DNA from: Nocardia fusca NBRC 14340
GTDB taxonomy: Bacteria; Actinomycetota; Actinomycetes; Mycobacteriales; Mycobacteriaceae
Assembly (NCBI RefSeq): GCF_001618425.1
Contig: NZ_BDCU01000008.1
Span: 1-64,000 of the forward strand
Direction of reading: 5' to 3'
DNA: 64,000 nt
Below are positions 35,486-45,082 of this stretch, piece by piece. The stretch's first letter is position 1, and every line of letters starts with the position of its first letter. Under the pieces are notes generated by a model, which searched no databases, had not been told where the DNA came from, and was given only the letters and a program-made list of their open reading frames with translations. The position numbers were made by a program, and so were the translations under genes.

Positions 35486-36433
35486 TCAGAATTCGAGGAC
35501 GATCCGTCCGCGCACCCCGCCTCCCTCGAGCCTCCGATGGGCTTCGCTCGCCTGCTCGGCCGGTAGCAGATCCGCCACCCGCAGTGTCAGCACGCCCGAG
35601 GCGACCAGGTCCGAGAGGCGATCGAGCCGGTCCTTCTCCCGGATATCGGTCCCGACCATGATCTCGTGCACGGTGAGGCCGGGGCGGGGTGCGACTCCGC
35701 CGTTCAGCCGCTCGGGCCGCAAGGCGGCGTAGGCCCCGCCCGAGCGGACCACGGGGGTGATGTGGTCGCGCAGGAGGGCGCCGTCGACCACGCCGTCCAC
35801 CCCCTCGGGGAAATGGGCCCGGATCTGCGCGACGGTCTCGGCGCCGCGGTCGACGACGATATCCGCGCCGAGGGCCCGGACGAGATCGCGGTCGGCGGGG
35901 GCGGCATCGGCGATCACCTGTAGCCCCGCGTGCTTCGCCAACTCGACCGCGTAGCCGCCGACGGCACCGGCCGCTCCGGTCACCACCAGCGACGCTCCCG
36001 GCTCCAGGGCCAGGCGGTCGAGAGCCTGCCAGGCCGTCAGCCCGTTCATCGGCAGGGTGGCGGCGGACGCGAAATCCCGGCCCGCCGGGAGCACGGCCAC
36101 CGATTCCGCCGGGACGACGATCTTCTCGGCGTACGCACCACCGCCATCGAGCACCGGCAGCGTGATCGCGATCACCTCGTCACCGGTACGCCATCCCGTG
36201 TCCGGGTCGGCCTCGTCCACGGTTCCCGCCGCGTCCCAGCCGGGAATGTAGGGCGGTGTCACGCCGGCGTATCGGTCGTGCACCAGCCCGCTACGGGTCA
36301 CGACGTCCGAGGGGTTCACCGCCGCGGCCCGCACCCGGATCCGCACCTGTCCGGGGCCGACGGCCGGCTCGGGGACTTCGAATGCGCGTAACACCTCGGG
36401 CCCTCCGGGCTCGTCGAAACCGATGACCCGCAT
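35486..36433 (-). CDS. zinc-independent quinone oxidoreductase-like MDR dehydrogenase
   Basis: A 315-residue medium-chain reductase. GroES-like N-terminal domain (AAAVNPSDVVTRSGL) and Rossmann domain with NADPH motif GAAGAVGGYAVEL. No structural zinc cysteine cluster is present, as in the quinone oxidoreductase subfamily. It likely reduces quinones or reactive enones with NADPH. A perfect 22-bp palindrome lies 16 bp upstream of the ATG, so it is probably under a dedicated repressor. No such regulator is adjacent on the same side except the TetR gene 200 bp away. Confidence 0.88.
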   Translation of the reverse strand: MRVIGFDEPGGPEVLRAFEVPEPAVGPGQVRIRVRAAAVNPSDVVTRSGLVHDRYAGVTPPYIPGWDAAGTVDEADPDTGWRTGDEVIAITLPVLDGGGAYAEKIVVPAESVAVLPAGRDFASAATLPMNGLTAWQALDRLALEPGASLVVTGAAGAVGGYAVELAKHAGLQVIADAAPADRDLVRALGADIVVDRGAETVAQIRAHFPEGVDGVVDGALLRDHITPVVRSGGAYAALRPERLNGGVAPRPGLTVHEIMVGTDIREKDRLDRLSDLVASGVLTLRVADLLPAEQASEAHRRLEGGGVRGRIVLEF

Positions 36434-36448
36434 AGTTCGCCCACCTTC

Positions 36449-36470
36449 CGGTTCGATAGCTATCGAACCG
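36449..36470. promoter_or_regulatory. perfect 22-bp palindromic operator
   Basis: CGGTTCGATAG and its exact complement CTATCGAACCG, with no spacer, sit immediately upstream of the quinone oxidoreductase start. This is a typical length for a dimeric repressor (HxlR, TetR or MarR type). The sequence differs from the TetR sites at 37243-37295. Confidence 0.8.
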
Positions 36471-36639
36471 GGCCAACGTGGGAATCAGCGGTGATATTCC
36501 GCATCGGGTGCTCGCAGCCGGTGAACGCCAGAGGTTTCCGCCATCGCGGCCCCTCGCCCGGCCGCAGGATCGATACGAAGGCCGAAGTCATCGGCGCCCG
36601 TGCGTGGCGGCGCCGGCCGGAACTCAGCGTTCCCACGCC

Positions 36640-37221
36640 CTATCCCGGACGTTCGGTCGAGGTCAGAGCGCTTATCGCCTCCCCCAACCGAGCTCCGGTG
36701 GGTACTTCCGCGCCCGGACTGCTCATCCACTGCATCACCAAGCCGTTGAGGATGACGAAGTACAGCTCGGCGACGGCACGCGCCCGGGAACCGTCGAGAC
36801 CGGGGTAGGACTCGGCGACCAGATCCGCGATCTCGGAGACCGCGATCTGGTGCATCTCCCCCATCCGCGACTGTTCGCTGGGGGTCCGGTAGATGCGGAC
36901 CACGTTCTCCATACTCGCCACCAGCACGTCCCGGTTGCGGTCGAACAGCTCGGCGATGCCCTCCCAGACCTGAGGAAACGCCGCACCCGCCGATTGACCG
37001 GCGGTTGCTTTGATGCGTCTTTCGAGGTCGTCGCCGATCACCCGGCCCGTCTCGTCGGTGAAGGCCTCGGTGAGCAGGCGGTCCTTCGAACCGAAGTGGT
37101 AGCCGATGGCGGCCAGGCTGACTCCCGCGGTGGTGGCGATATCGCGGGCCGTGGTGGCGGCGAACCCACGTTCGTAGATGCAGGTACGCGCGGCCGCGAG
37201 GAGGTCCTCCTTGTTTCCCAT
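36640..37221 (-). CDS. TetR family transcriptional regulator
   Basis: A 193-residue regulator. N-terminal helix-turn-helix (TARDIATTAGVSLAAIGYHFGSKDRLL, 26 residues from about 24; the recognition core is AGVSLAAIGYHF). Divergent from the FAD monooxygenase gene, with three related operator sites in the shared promoter, so it likely represses both itself and the monooxygenase. The ligand domain is not recognisable further. The ATG is preceded by AGGAGG-like sequence (GAGGTCCTCC on the opposite strand lies just inside the gene, so the start is supported mainly by the family alignment). Confidence 0.9.
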   Translation of the reverse strand: MGNKEDLLAAARTCIYERGFAATTARDIATTAGVSLAAIGYHFGSKDRLLTEAFTDETGRVIGDDLERRIKATAGQSAGAAFPQVWEGIAELFDRNRDVLVASMENVVRIYRTPSEQSRMGEMHQIAVSEIADLVAESYPGLDGSRARAVAELYFVILNGLVMQWMSSPGAEVPTGARLGEAISALTSTERPG

Positions 37222-37242
37222 GCTTCCACTCTAACCACCGTA

Positions 37243-37295
37243 TTAGACATCCGTTCTAGACACTCGTTCTACATCTGTGTTAGACATACGTCTAA
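37243..37295. promoter_or_regulatory. three TetR-type operator sites
   Basis: TTAGACATCCGTTCTA (37243-37258), CTAGACACTCGTTCTA (37256-37271) and TTAGACATACGTCTAA (37280-37295) share TAGACA, CGT and CTA. The third is a perfect palindrome with arms TTAGAC/GTCTAA. Start-to-start spacings are 13 and 24 bp. They lie between the divergent TetR and monooxygenase genes. Confidence 0.82.
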
Positions 37296-37329
37296 GACAT
37301 TCGAGCAATTCTCTGAGCGAGGGACACCG

Positions 37330-38607
37330 ATGACCACACGGACCACACCGGCCACACCGCGCGTACTCATCTCCGGCGGCGGTATCGCCGGTAACGCGGT
37401 CGCCCTGCAACTGCTGCGCGCCGGAATCCGGCCCACGGTGATCGAACGCGCGGCTGGGCCGCGGCCGGGTGGTCAGGCCGTCGACCTGCGAGGACCCAGT
37501 CGGATCGTGGCGGAGCGGATGGGTCTCATGCCGGGTATCCGCCGGTACCAGCTCGACGAACGGGGCATGGTGTACGTGGACTCCACCGGTCGCGAAGCAG
37601 CCCGGATGCCGGCCGAACTCTTCGAAGGCAAGGGGGCGGTGGCCGAGATCGAGATCACCCGCGGCGATCTGAACCAGGTGTTGCTGGACGCCCTCGCCGA
37701 GGAGACCGCGCGCCCCGGCGCGCCCGGTGTCGACTACCGGTACGGCGAACGGATCCACGCACTGCGCGAGCACGCTCATGGCGTCTCGGTGGAATTCGCT
37801 TCCGGAGCCACCGAGGAATTCGACGTGCTGGTCGGTGCCGATGGTCTGCACTCCACCACCCGGCGGCTGGCCTTCGGGCCCGAAGAGCAGTTCAGCACCT
37901 ATCTCGGCGGATACACCTCGTACTTCACCATGCCGACCCCGGCTGAGGTCCGCCCGCACTGGATGACCGTGCAACTGCTCCCCGGCGGCGCCTTTCTCGC
38001 ATTCCGGCCGGACGCCGACCCGGCGACCACCAAGGCGATGATCAGCGTCCGGCGCCCCGCCGATCCCGCGCTGCGGCGCGACACGGCGGCCCAGAAACGG
38101 TTGCTGCGCGAAGGGCTCGCGGTCGGTGGCTGGCTGGTCCCCGAAGTCGACGCCGCCATGGACCGGGCGGAGGACTTCTACTTCGACGAACTCGCGCGGA
38201 TCACCATGCCGCGCTGGACGACCGAGCGGATCGCGCTGGTCGGGGATGCCGGGTACTGCGGGTCACCACTGAGCGGACAGGGCACGGCCATGGCTCTGGT
38301 CGGCGCCTACGTACTGGTCGGCGAGATCGTGCGCACACCGGACCGGCCCGCCGCCGCACTGGCCCGGTACGGTGAGATCCTGCGCCCGTTCGTGGAATCC
38401 GCGCAGCAGCTCCCGCCCGGTGGTGTGAAGGCCATGACCCCGCGCACCCGGGCGGGTATCCGGGCTTCGCTGGCCCTGGTCCGGCTCACCACCTCCACAA
38501 TCATGCAGCCACTGATGACCCGCATGCTGTCCGGCACCGACGATTACACGCTGCCCGAATACTCCACCGACCTCCCCACGGCGGAACAGGGAACTCTGCC
38601 GCGGTAA
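37330..38607 (+). CDS. FAD-dependent monooxygenase (PHBH/TetX-like)
   Basis: A 425-residue class A flavoprotein monooxygenase. FAD motif GGGIAGNAVALQLL, DG motif VGADGLHSTTRRL and GD motif ALVGDAGYCGSPLSGQGTAM are all present. Overall resemblance is to TetX/PgaE-like hydroxylases that act on small aromatics or antibiotics. ATG 37330 has GAGGGA upstream. The frame is open far upstream, through the TetR region, but that part is antisense to the regulator. Probably induced when the TetR ligand is present. The ligand and substrate may be related. Confidence 0.92.
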   Translation: MTTRTTPATPRVLISGGGIAGNAVALQLLRAGIRPTVIERAAGPRPGGQAVDLRGPSRIVAERMGLMPGIRRYQLDERGMVYVDSTGREAARMPAELFEGKGAVAEIEITRGDLNQVLLDALAEETARPGAPGVDYRYGERIHALREHAHGVSVEFASGATEEFDVLVGADGLHSTTRRLAFGPEEQFSTYLGGYTSYFTMPTPAEVRPHWMTVQLLPGGAFLAFRPDADPATTKAMISVRRPADPALRRDTAAQKRLLREGLAVGGWLVPEVDAAMDRAEDFYFDELARITMPRWTTERIALVGDAGYCGSPLSGQGTAMALVGAYVLVGEIVRTPDRPAAALARYGEILRPFVESAQQLPPGGVKAMTPRTRAGIRASLALVRLTTSTIMQPLMTRMLSGTDDYTLPEYSTDLPTAEQGTLPR

Positions 38608-39200
38608 CCAGTGGAGAAGGATCGCCGCCGGCGGCCGGACCGACGCGGACTCCACCGTGAGCCCTCGGTCCGGAGAACCCGGAGCGGCCGGGCGGCCACC
38701 CGACGGCAGACCTACCTACTGCCGTCTCCACTTTCCGCACCACAACCACCATCGCCGATTCCTCGAACGGTTACCTTCCGCTGGCAGCGGACCGGATCGA
38801 CCACACTCGTTGCCGTTTCCGATTCCGTTGCCGAGCATCCGGAAGAGCCGAACCATCGCTCGATGGCCGTCCGGGCCGGTCACCCCGCGAGACCAGCCCG
38901 GACGGACGTTGCCGCCGGCCGATGGGCCGGTCTGCCACCCCGCGGGACAGACCGACCCACCCACCGCGGTCCCCGGCTCCCCACCGGTTCCCGCGACCCC
39001 ACCCTCCGAGGGGGTTCCGGTTCCTCCCGGGCCCGTAACCACCTCATCCCTCCCGGCGGACCCCTCCCCCGGATCCGCCCCATCCCCCACCGGGCACTTT
39101 CCGGTTCCTCCCCAGGCACCGGTCCGTACCCCGCCCCCATCGGCGGCGTATCCGGCCACCGGGGCGGCCGGCTACGCCGAGTTCGGTACGACCACCTGGG
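38608..39200. other. gene-poor region with ambiguous Pro/Gly-rich frames
   Basis: A plus-strand frame (38657-39520) reads very Pro-rich and minus-strand frames read Gly-rich. They are mirror images of one another in a C-rich stretch. None has a convincing ribosome-binding site, start or recognisable domain, and the stretch departs from the codon habits of the neighbours. I cannot assign a gene. Confidence 0.5.
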
Positions 39201-39524
39201 TCAGGCAGCCGGTCGCTTGCAAGCCGGCGCCCATCTCGCCCGATTCGGTGCCGCGCGCGCCACCGATCTCCAGCTCGTCGGCGCCGAACAGACCGGCTCG
39301 CGCGGCACAGACGGTCGCGGTGCGGCACCGGATCCGCCCGCCTTGTCGACGGCGACCTCGCGCCGCGGCGCGATCGTCGAATCGGCCGATGCCGACGACC
39401 TCGTCGCCACTGTGGCCCGGACGGCCGCAGGGGTGCCCAGCGCACTCTCGGTGGGCTCGGCAGCCGGCGCCACCGCGGCGGTGGCACCGCCCGGAGCGGG
39501 CGTGGCGGTCAGCTTCCTGATCAT
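39201..39524 (-). CDS. possible small Ala/Thr-rich protein, frame uncertain
   Basis: A 107-residue frame starting MIRKLTATPAPGGATAAVAP. It is the only frame here with a good start: AGAGGAA 7 nt before the ATG and a promoter-like pair about 100 nt upstream (39617-39645). The C-terminal third is less convincing. An overlapping frame to 39172 reads GADELEIGGARGTESGEMGA and ends LTQVVVPNSA with equally good codon use but no start codon of its own. Either the product is as annotated, or a frameshift joins the two frames. No homology recognised. Confidence 0.35.
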   Translation of the reverse strand: MIRKLTATPAPGGATAAVAPAAEPTESALGTPAAVRATVATRSSASADSTIAPRREVAVDKAGGSGAAPRPSVPREPVCSAPTSWRSVARAAPNRARWAPACKRPAA

Positions 39525-39616
39525 TGCGGATTCCTCTTCGCGGTGTCCTCGTTACCGGCTGGCCCGGCCTCGACACCAACAATGGGGCCCCGCGCTTGGC
39601 AGGCACTTAACGTGAA

Positions 39617-39645
39617 CTTATAACGCTGCGACCACCATTCGTCAC
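39617..39645 (-). promoter_or_regulatory. putative minus-strand promoter
   Basis: On the minus strand GTGACG (39645-39640), 17 bp, then TATAAG (39622-39617). It would transcribe the uncertain small gene ending at 39201. Confidence 0.45.
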
Positions 39646-39745
39646 AGTGCAGACAAGGTCGGGGCACAGCCGGGGGACCTGCTCCGGGATCGGTGTATCT
39701 CGGGCATCATGGAGTTATCCGCTACGACGACAAGTGGGAGTGTGG

Positions 39746-39805
39746 ATGGATACGTTGGTGTTATGGGCCCTGGCCTGTGCGGTCTACTGGTTCGGTCTGC
39801 TCTGA
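39746..39805 (+). CDS. 19-residue hydrophobic micropeptide
   Basis: MDTLVLWALACAVYWFGLL, a single membrane-length helix with three aromatic residues and one Cys. GGGAG lies 6 nt before the ATG, and a hairpin with CGCCCCTG/CAGGGGCG arms follows 52 nt after the stop. Too short for similarity to be meaningful. Ribosome-binding site, composition and terminator together support expression, but this is inference. Confidence 0.45.
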   Translation: MDTLVLWALACAVYWFGLL

Positions 39806-39857
39806 TCGGGCCCCGCGCCGACAACCCGCCGGCACCGCGAGAACTGTGCCGGTAACT

Positions 39858-39892
39858 CGCCCCTGAACCGGTCTTCCGATCGGGCAGGGGCG
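39858..39892 (+). terminator. hairpin after the micropeptide ORF
   Basis: CGCCCCTG (39858-39865) pairs with CAGGGGCG (39885-39892). The loop holds a weaker CCG/CGG pairing. Confidence 0.5.
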
Positions 39893-39940
39893 TCGTGCTG
39901 TCCGGGCCCGAGATAACCGGCCCCGCGGTCGCCTGCCCAT

Positions 39941-39956
39941 TAGGGTGATCCGCATG
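39941..39956 (+). promoter_or_regulatory. -10 box of a probable leaderless transcript
   Basis: TAGGGT (39941-39946) ends 7 nt before ATG 39954 of the serine hydrolase gene. Confidence 0.5.
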
Positions 39957-41312
39957 GTGCGTTTCGGTGGGCTCCTGGCGGGGGTCACAGCGGTAACACT
40001 GATGGCGGGACAGCTCTTCGCGGCGCAGGCACAGGCGATACCGGAAACCGATGGCACGACCGCCCGATGCGAGGTGTCCTCCGGCCGGGAACCGGCCCGC
40101 GCCACTCCGGAACAGGTGGGGCTGGACGCGGCCCGGCTGACCGACGCACTGGCCTTCGCCGCGGGCCGCAATCGGCTCAACATCCAGGTCTTCCGGCACA
40201 ACTGCCTGGTCGGCGAGGGTCCGGGCAACGCGCGCACCGGAAATACCCCGTGGAATGTATGGAGCGTGACCAAGAGCGTGGTCTCGCTGCTCACCGGGAT
40301 CGCGGCCGGAGAGGGACGTATCGATATCGAGGCGCCCATCGGCCGGTACCTGCCGCCGGGTCTCGGCGACGCGCAGCGCCGGGCGATCACGGTCGAGAAT
40401 CTGCTCACCGAGACCTCGGGTATGCGCACCGGCGTGGTCACCGAGGGTCTCACCGGGGCGGTACCACTCGACCCCAACAGCGCGGTCCAGGCACTGGGCG
40501 TCCCGCTGGACCACGAACCGGGCACCGTCTTCACCTACAGCCAGCGGACCGTCGATCTGCTGTCGTATGTGCTGGAACTCGCGGTCGGTGAACCGCTACA
40601 GGACTTCGCGCAGCGGGAACTGTTCGGGCCGCTCGGCATCGAACGCGGCGACTGGTACTGGGCGCGGGACCGGTCCGGCCACACCTACGGGTACGCGCAT
40701 CTGCTGATCCCGCCGAACGATCTGGCCAAACTCGGACTGCTGGTCGCGGGCAACGGCAACTGGAACGGCCACCAGATCGTGCCCGCCGCGTATCTGTCCC
40801 GCGCGACCGCCCCGTCGCCGACCAACCCCTGCTACGGATATCTGTTCTGGAGCGGTCCCGGCTGCGCGGAGAACGCGTCGTTCCTGCCGCCGGACACCTA
40901 TGCGATGGCCGGAGTGGGCCTGCAGAACGTCTTCGTCGTGCCGAGCCTGGACCTGGTGGTGGTGTGGACCGGCGTGTTCGGGAACATGAGCGCCTACGGC
41001 CCGGCCGGCGTCGTCGCGCACACCGGCGAACTGCCGCACGAGTTCTTCCGGCGGCTCCTGTCCGCCTTCTACGAACCCCCGATCCCCGACCCCGGCCCGT
41101 ACGTCGAACCGCCACTACGCACCGACCCGAACTCCTATATCGATACCGATATCCTGCTCGCGGTCTTCGGCATCGGTCGGTCCGCGTACCCGGGTTGCGA
41201 TGTGTTCGCCTGCCTCGGGGAACCGCTCGCGGCGCCGTTCAGCGACGCGCCGCCCGGCTGTGTCCTCCTGGCGTGTCTCGGAAACGACCCGCGCACCCCG
41301 GGGATCCACTGA
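39954..41312 (+). CDS. secreted serine hydrolase, beta-lactamase/DD-peptidase fold
   Basis: A 452-residue protein with a signal peptide (ending about residue 29, AQAQA). The class C beta-lactamase-like domain has SVTK as the SxxK motif and a Tyr in FTYSQRT as the general-base position. The typical KTG triad is replaced near AMAGVGLQNVFVVP, as in 6-aminohexanoate-dimer hydrolases and EstB-like esterases. It is probably an esterase or amidase rather than an antibiotic-resistance enzyme. The C-terminal 90 residues hold four cysteines (CDVFACLGE and CVLLACLGN), a duplicated Cys-x4-Cys-Leu-Gly pattern of unknown role. Confidence 0.82.
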   Translation: MVRFGGLLAGVTAVTLMAGQLFAAQAQAIPETDGTTARCEVSSGREPARATPEQVGLDAARLTDALAFAAGRNRLNIQVFRHNCLVGEGPGNARTGNTPWNVWSVTKSVVSLLTGIAAGEGRIDIEAPIGRYLPPGLGDAQRRAITVENLLTETSGMRTGVVTEGLTGAVPLDPNSAVQALGVPLDHEPGTVFTYSQRTVDLLSYVLELAVGEPLQDFAQRELFGPLGIERGDWYWARDRSGHTYGYAHLLIPPNDLAKLGLLVAGNGNWNGHQIVPAAYLSRATAPSPTNPCYGYLFWSGPGCAENASFLPPDTYAMAGVGLQNVFVVPSLDLVVVWTGVFGNMSAYGPAGVVAHTGELPHEFFRRLLSAFYEPPIPDPGPYVEPPLRTDPNSYIDTDILLAVFGIGRSAYPGCDVFACLGEPLAAPFSDAPPGCVLLACLGNDPRTPGIH

Positions 41313-41332
41313 GCCGGGCGGCGTACCCGCCG

Positions 41333-42397
<1,065 letters not shown>

Positions 42398-42444
42398 CTA
42401 CGTGATTACGCTGCGCTACCGCCTTCGCGCCTGACCCGATCAAG

Positions 42445-43710
42445 TCAGCGCCCCGTTCCGGCGTGCACGACGGCGACCTCGTCGCCGCCGAGATCGAACG
42501 CCCGATGCAACACCTGCACGGCATCGTCGAGTTCGGTGTCCTTGACCAGTACCGAGATCCGGATCTCGGAGGTGGAGATGAGGTCGATATTGATACCGGC
42601 CTCGGCCAGCGCCTCGCAGAAGGTGGCGGTGACGCCAGGATGACTCTTCATACCGGCTCCGACCAGCGACACCTTGCCGATGTGGTCGTCGTAGAGCACC
42701 TGGGAGAAGCCGATATCGCTCTGGTATTTGCTCAGCATCTCCACCGCCCGGACACCGTCGGCCTTGGGGAGGGTGAAGGTGATGTCGGTCTTGCCGGTCT
42801 CCACCTTGGAGATGTTCTGCAGGACCATATCGATGTTGAGCTCGGCTTCGGCCACATAACGGAACACCTTGGCGGCGTATCCGGGTTCGTCCGGCAGCCC
42901 GACCACGGTCACCTTGGCCTCGCTGCGGTCGTGCGCGACGCCCGTCAGGATTGCTTGTTCCAAGGGAATGTCCTCCATCGATCCGTATACATAGGTGCCC
43001 TGCTTGTCGGTATAGGACGAACGCACATGCACGGGCACGTTGTAGCGGCGCGCGTACTCCACGCAGCGCAGCATGAGTACCTTCGACCCGCAGGCCGCCA
43101 TCTCGAGCATTTCCTCGTAGGAGACCTGCTCGAGCTTCTGCGCGTCACTCACGATGCGCGGATCGGCCGTGAAGACTCCGTCCACATCGGTGTAGATCTC
43201 ACAGACGTCGGCCTCCAGCGCGGCGGCCAGCGCGACCGCGGTGGTGTCGGAACCACCCCGACCCAGCGTGGTGACGTCCTTGCTGTCCTGGCTGACGCCT
43301 TGGAAACCCGCGACCAGGACGATGGTGCCCTCGTCCAGGGCTTCGCGCAGACGGCCCGGCGTCACGTCGATGATCTTGGCCTTACCGTGCACCGACGTGG
43401 TGATGACACCGGCCTGGGAGCCGGTGAACGACCGCGCCTCGGCGCCGAGACTGTGAATGGCCATGGCCACCAGGGCGTTGGAAATGCGTTCACCGGAGGT
43501 GAGCAGCATGTCCATCTCCCGGGCCGGGGGCGCGGGAGAAACCTGCTCGGCCAGGTCGAGCAGTTCATCGGTGGTGTCGCCCATAGCTGAGCACACCACG
43601 ACCACGTCGTGGCCCTGCTTCTTCGTCTCGACGATCCGTTCGGCGACGCGACGGATCCGGTCGGCAGAGGCTACCGAGGATCCTCCGTACTTCTGGACAA
43701 CGAGTGCCAC
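42445..43710 (-). CDS. ask: aspartokinase
   Basis: A 421-residue kinase that phosphorylates aspartate. Kinase motif [11 protein letters not shown] at the start, [17 protein letters not shown] in the middle and two ACT regulatory domains at the C-terminus (lysine and threonine feedback in relatives). In corynebacteria and mycobacteria an internal start yields a separate beta subunit. [15 protein letters not shown] near residue 250 is in the right place for that. GTG 43710 has GGAGG 7 nt upstream. Confidence 0.97.
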   Translation of the reverse strand: MALVVQKYGGSSVASADRIRRVAERIVETKKQGHDVVVVCSAMGDTTDELLDLAEQVSPAPPAREMDMLLTSGERISNALVAMAIHSLGAEARSFTGSQAGVITTSVHGKAKIIDVTPGRLREALDEGTIVLVAGFQGVSQDSKDVTTLGRGGSDTTAVALAAALEADVCEIYTDVDGVFTADPRIVSDAQKLEQVSYEEMLEMAACGSKVLMLRCVEYARRYNVPVHVRSSYTDKQGTYVYGSMEDIPLEQAILTGVAHDRSEAKVTVVGLPDEPGYAAKVFRYVAEAELNIDMVLQNISKVETGKTDITFTLPKADGVRAVEMLSKYQSDIGFSQVLYDDHIGKVSLVGAGMKSHPGVTATFCEALAEAGINIDLISTSEIRISVLVKDTELDDAVQVLHRAFDLGGDEVAVVHAGTGR

Positions 43711-43889
43711 GCGGGGTCCTCCAATGTCAGCGAACAGGCGATCAGTGCAATAGCGTACCGATGCCGGCCACGCTGTTCCGGGAGTATCCGGCCTGGCTGT
43801 GGAATAACACACAGCCGCGTGACGTCACGTTTACCTGCTCGCGGACCCGCCGCACGCGCGGGCGGGCCCGGCGGGCAACCCAACAGCTC

Positions 43890-44474
43890 TCATACCCGAT
43901 CGAACCAGGTCACCTGGGCTCCGTTGCCGAACTCCTGCCGCCGCACGGGAGTGAACCGCGTGGGCCGGAAAACTCCGCCCAGCACGGGGACGCCGGTTCC
44001 GGCCAGCACCGGGTAGCTCTTGAAGACGAGCTGGTCGATCTCCTCGATCAGCGCGCCGGCGAGGGTGCCACCGCCGCAGAGCCAGATGTCCTTGCCCTGT
44101 GGTCCCTCCTCCTTCTTGAGCCGCCGCACCAGTTCGACCGGATCGGTGCGCACCAGTTCGATCTCCGGGTCCCCGACGCTGTCCAAGGTGGTGGAGACGA
44201 CGTACTGCTTCAAGTGGGGATAGGGGCTGGCGATGCCCGCCGACAGGGCGGGCTCGTAGGTGCCGCGGCCCATGATCAGCGTGTCCCAGTGCCGGTTCGG
44301 GACGTCGGGTGCGATACCCGCCTGTTCCCGGATATGCGTGGGGACGGATTCGGGATAGCGCTCGTTGATCCACTCGGCCATATCGGCGCCGAGGGGATAG
44401 AAGTCGACCTCTCCGCCGGGGCCGGCGATATAGCCGTCGAGGGAAACGGCCACGTAGTAGACGAGCTTTCGCAT
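43890..44474 (-). CDS. RibD C-terminal/DHFR-like reductase (YyaP type)
   Basis: A 194-residue protein starting MRKLVYYVAVSLDGYIAG. It contains DTLIMGRGTYEPAL and DIWLCGGGTLAGALI, the NADPH-binding signature of the RibD-C/dihydrofolate reductase superfamily. These stand-alone proteins are common in actinobacteria, and their substrates are unknown. It has its own strong promoter with repeated operator-like elements, suggesting dedicated control. Confidence 0.85.
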   Translation of the reverse strand: MRKLVYYVAVSLDGYIAGPGGEVDFYPLGADMAEWINERYPESVPTHIREQAGIAPDVPNRHWDTLIMGRGTYEPALSAGIASPYPHLKQYVVSTTLDSVGDPEIELVRTDPVELVRRLKKEEGPQGKDIWLCGGGTLAGALIEEIDQLVFKSYPVLAGTGVPVLGGVFRPTRFTPVRRQEFGNGAQVTWFDRV

Positions 44475-44491
44475 GAGGTACCGCCCTGTTC

Positions 44492-44546
44492 GTAGTACTC
44501 CAACTGAAGTGGTTAGAATGTAGTACTACAGATGGAGTGGTGTCAA
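44492..44546 (-). promoter_or_regulatory. strong promoter with repeated operator-like elements
   Basis: On the minus strand TTGACA (44546-44541), 18 bp, then TACATT (44522-44517). Two 21-bp direct repeats on the plus strand (44492-44512 and 44520-44540) share GTAGTACT, CA, TG and AGTGG (17 of 21 identical). Each includes the palindrome AGTACT. One repeat lies between the promoter boxes. Confidence 0.7.
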
Positions 44547-44713
44547 GGCGAGCGGACGCTCGCGGACGTCGGGCGCATATCGAACCGGCCGTCGATCGAG
44601 CGAATGAACACGGACACCACTCGATAACCGGCGCCCGAATTGATTACGAGCCGCCACCAAAAGACCGATAGCAATCCGATCGGGGTTGTGATGCCTGCCA
44701 TAGGCCTCGAATA

Positions 44714-44908
44714 ATGGGCTGCATGATGGCAAACGTCGGAGACCGGTTGCACGTGCACGGGCACACCGTCGGCGAGGTCGACCACGAGGGAGAGATCGTA
44801 GAGGTTCACGGCCGCGACGGAACGCCGCCGTATCTGGTGCGTTTCGACGACGGACACGAGTCCCTGGTCTTCCCCGGCCCGGACGCGACAGTCGAACGAA
44901 CACCCTGA
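44714..44908 (+). CDS. DUF1918 small protein
   Basis: A 64-residue DUF1918 protein (VGDRLHVHGHTVGEVDHEGE, then DGTPPYLVRFDDGHESLVFPG), a small SH3-like fold of unknown function frequent in actinobacteria. The start may be ATG 44723 or 44726, since the family usually begins M-x-A-x-VGD. Divergent from the reductase gene. Confidence 0.83.
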   Translation: MGCMMANVGDRLHVHGHTVGEVDHEGEIVEVHGRDGTPPYLVRFDDGHESLVFPGPDATVERTP

Positions 44909-45082
44909 CCTGCCCACGCGGCAGGACAGCGGACCCCGGTTCAGGACCGGCCCCGCAAACCTCTGCGGCCGGTATGCCCGTCGGCGGAATAACCGCCGCG
45001 GCGAACGAGCGTGTTGACGATCACGCGACCCCCGAGGAAGAATCGTGGCCGATTCGTAATAACCGGGGGTGCGAGGGACAGC

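Noticed and set aside
36478..37329. N-terminal extension of the FAD monooxygenase
   Set aside because: It is antisense to the TetR gene and crosses the operator array. ATG 37330 has a ribosome-binding site and starts the FAD domain.
38657..39520. Plus-strand Pro-rich ORF of 287 residues
   Set aside because: It has no ribosome-binding site or domain. Composition is a mirror of Gly-rich minus frames in a C-rich stretch, so coding is not supported.
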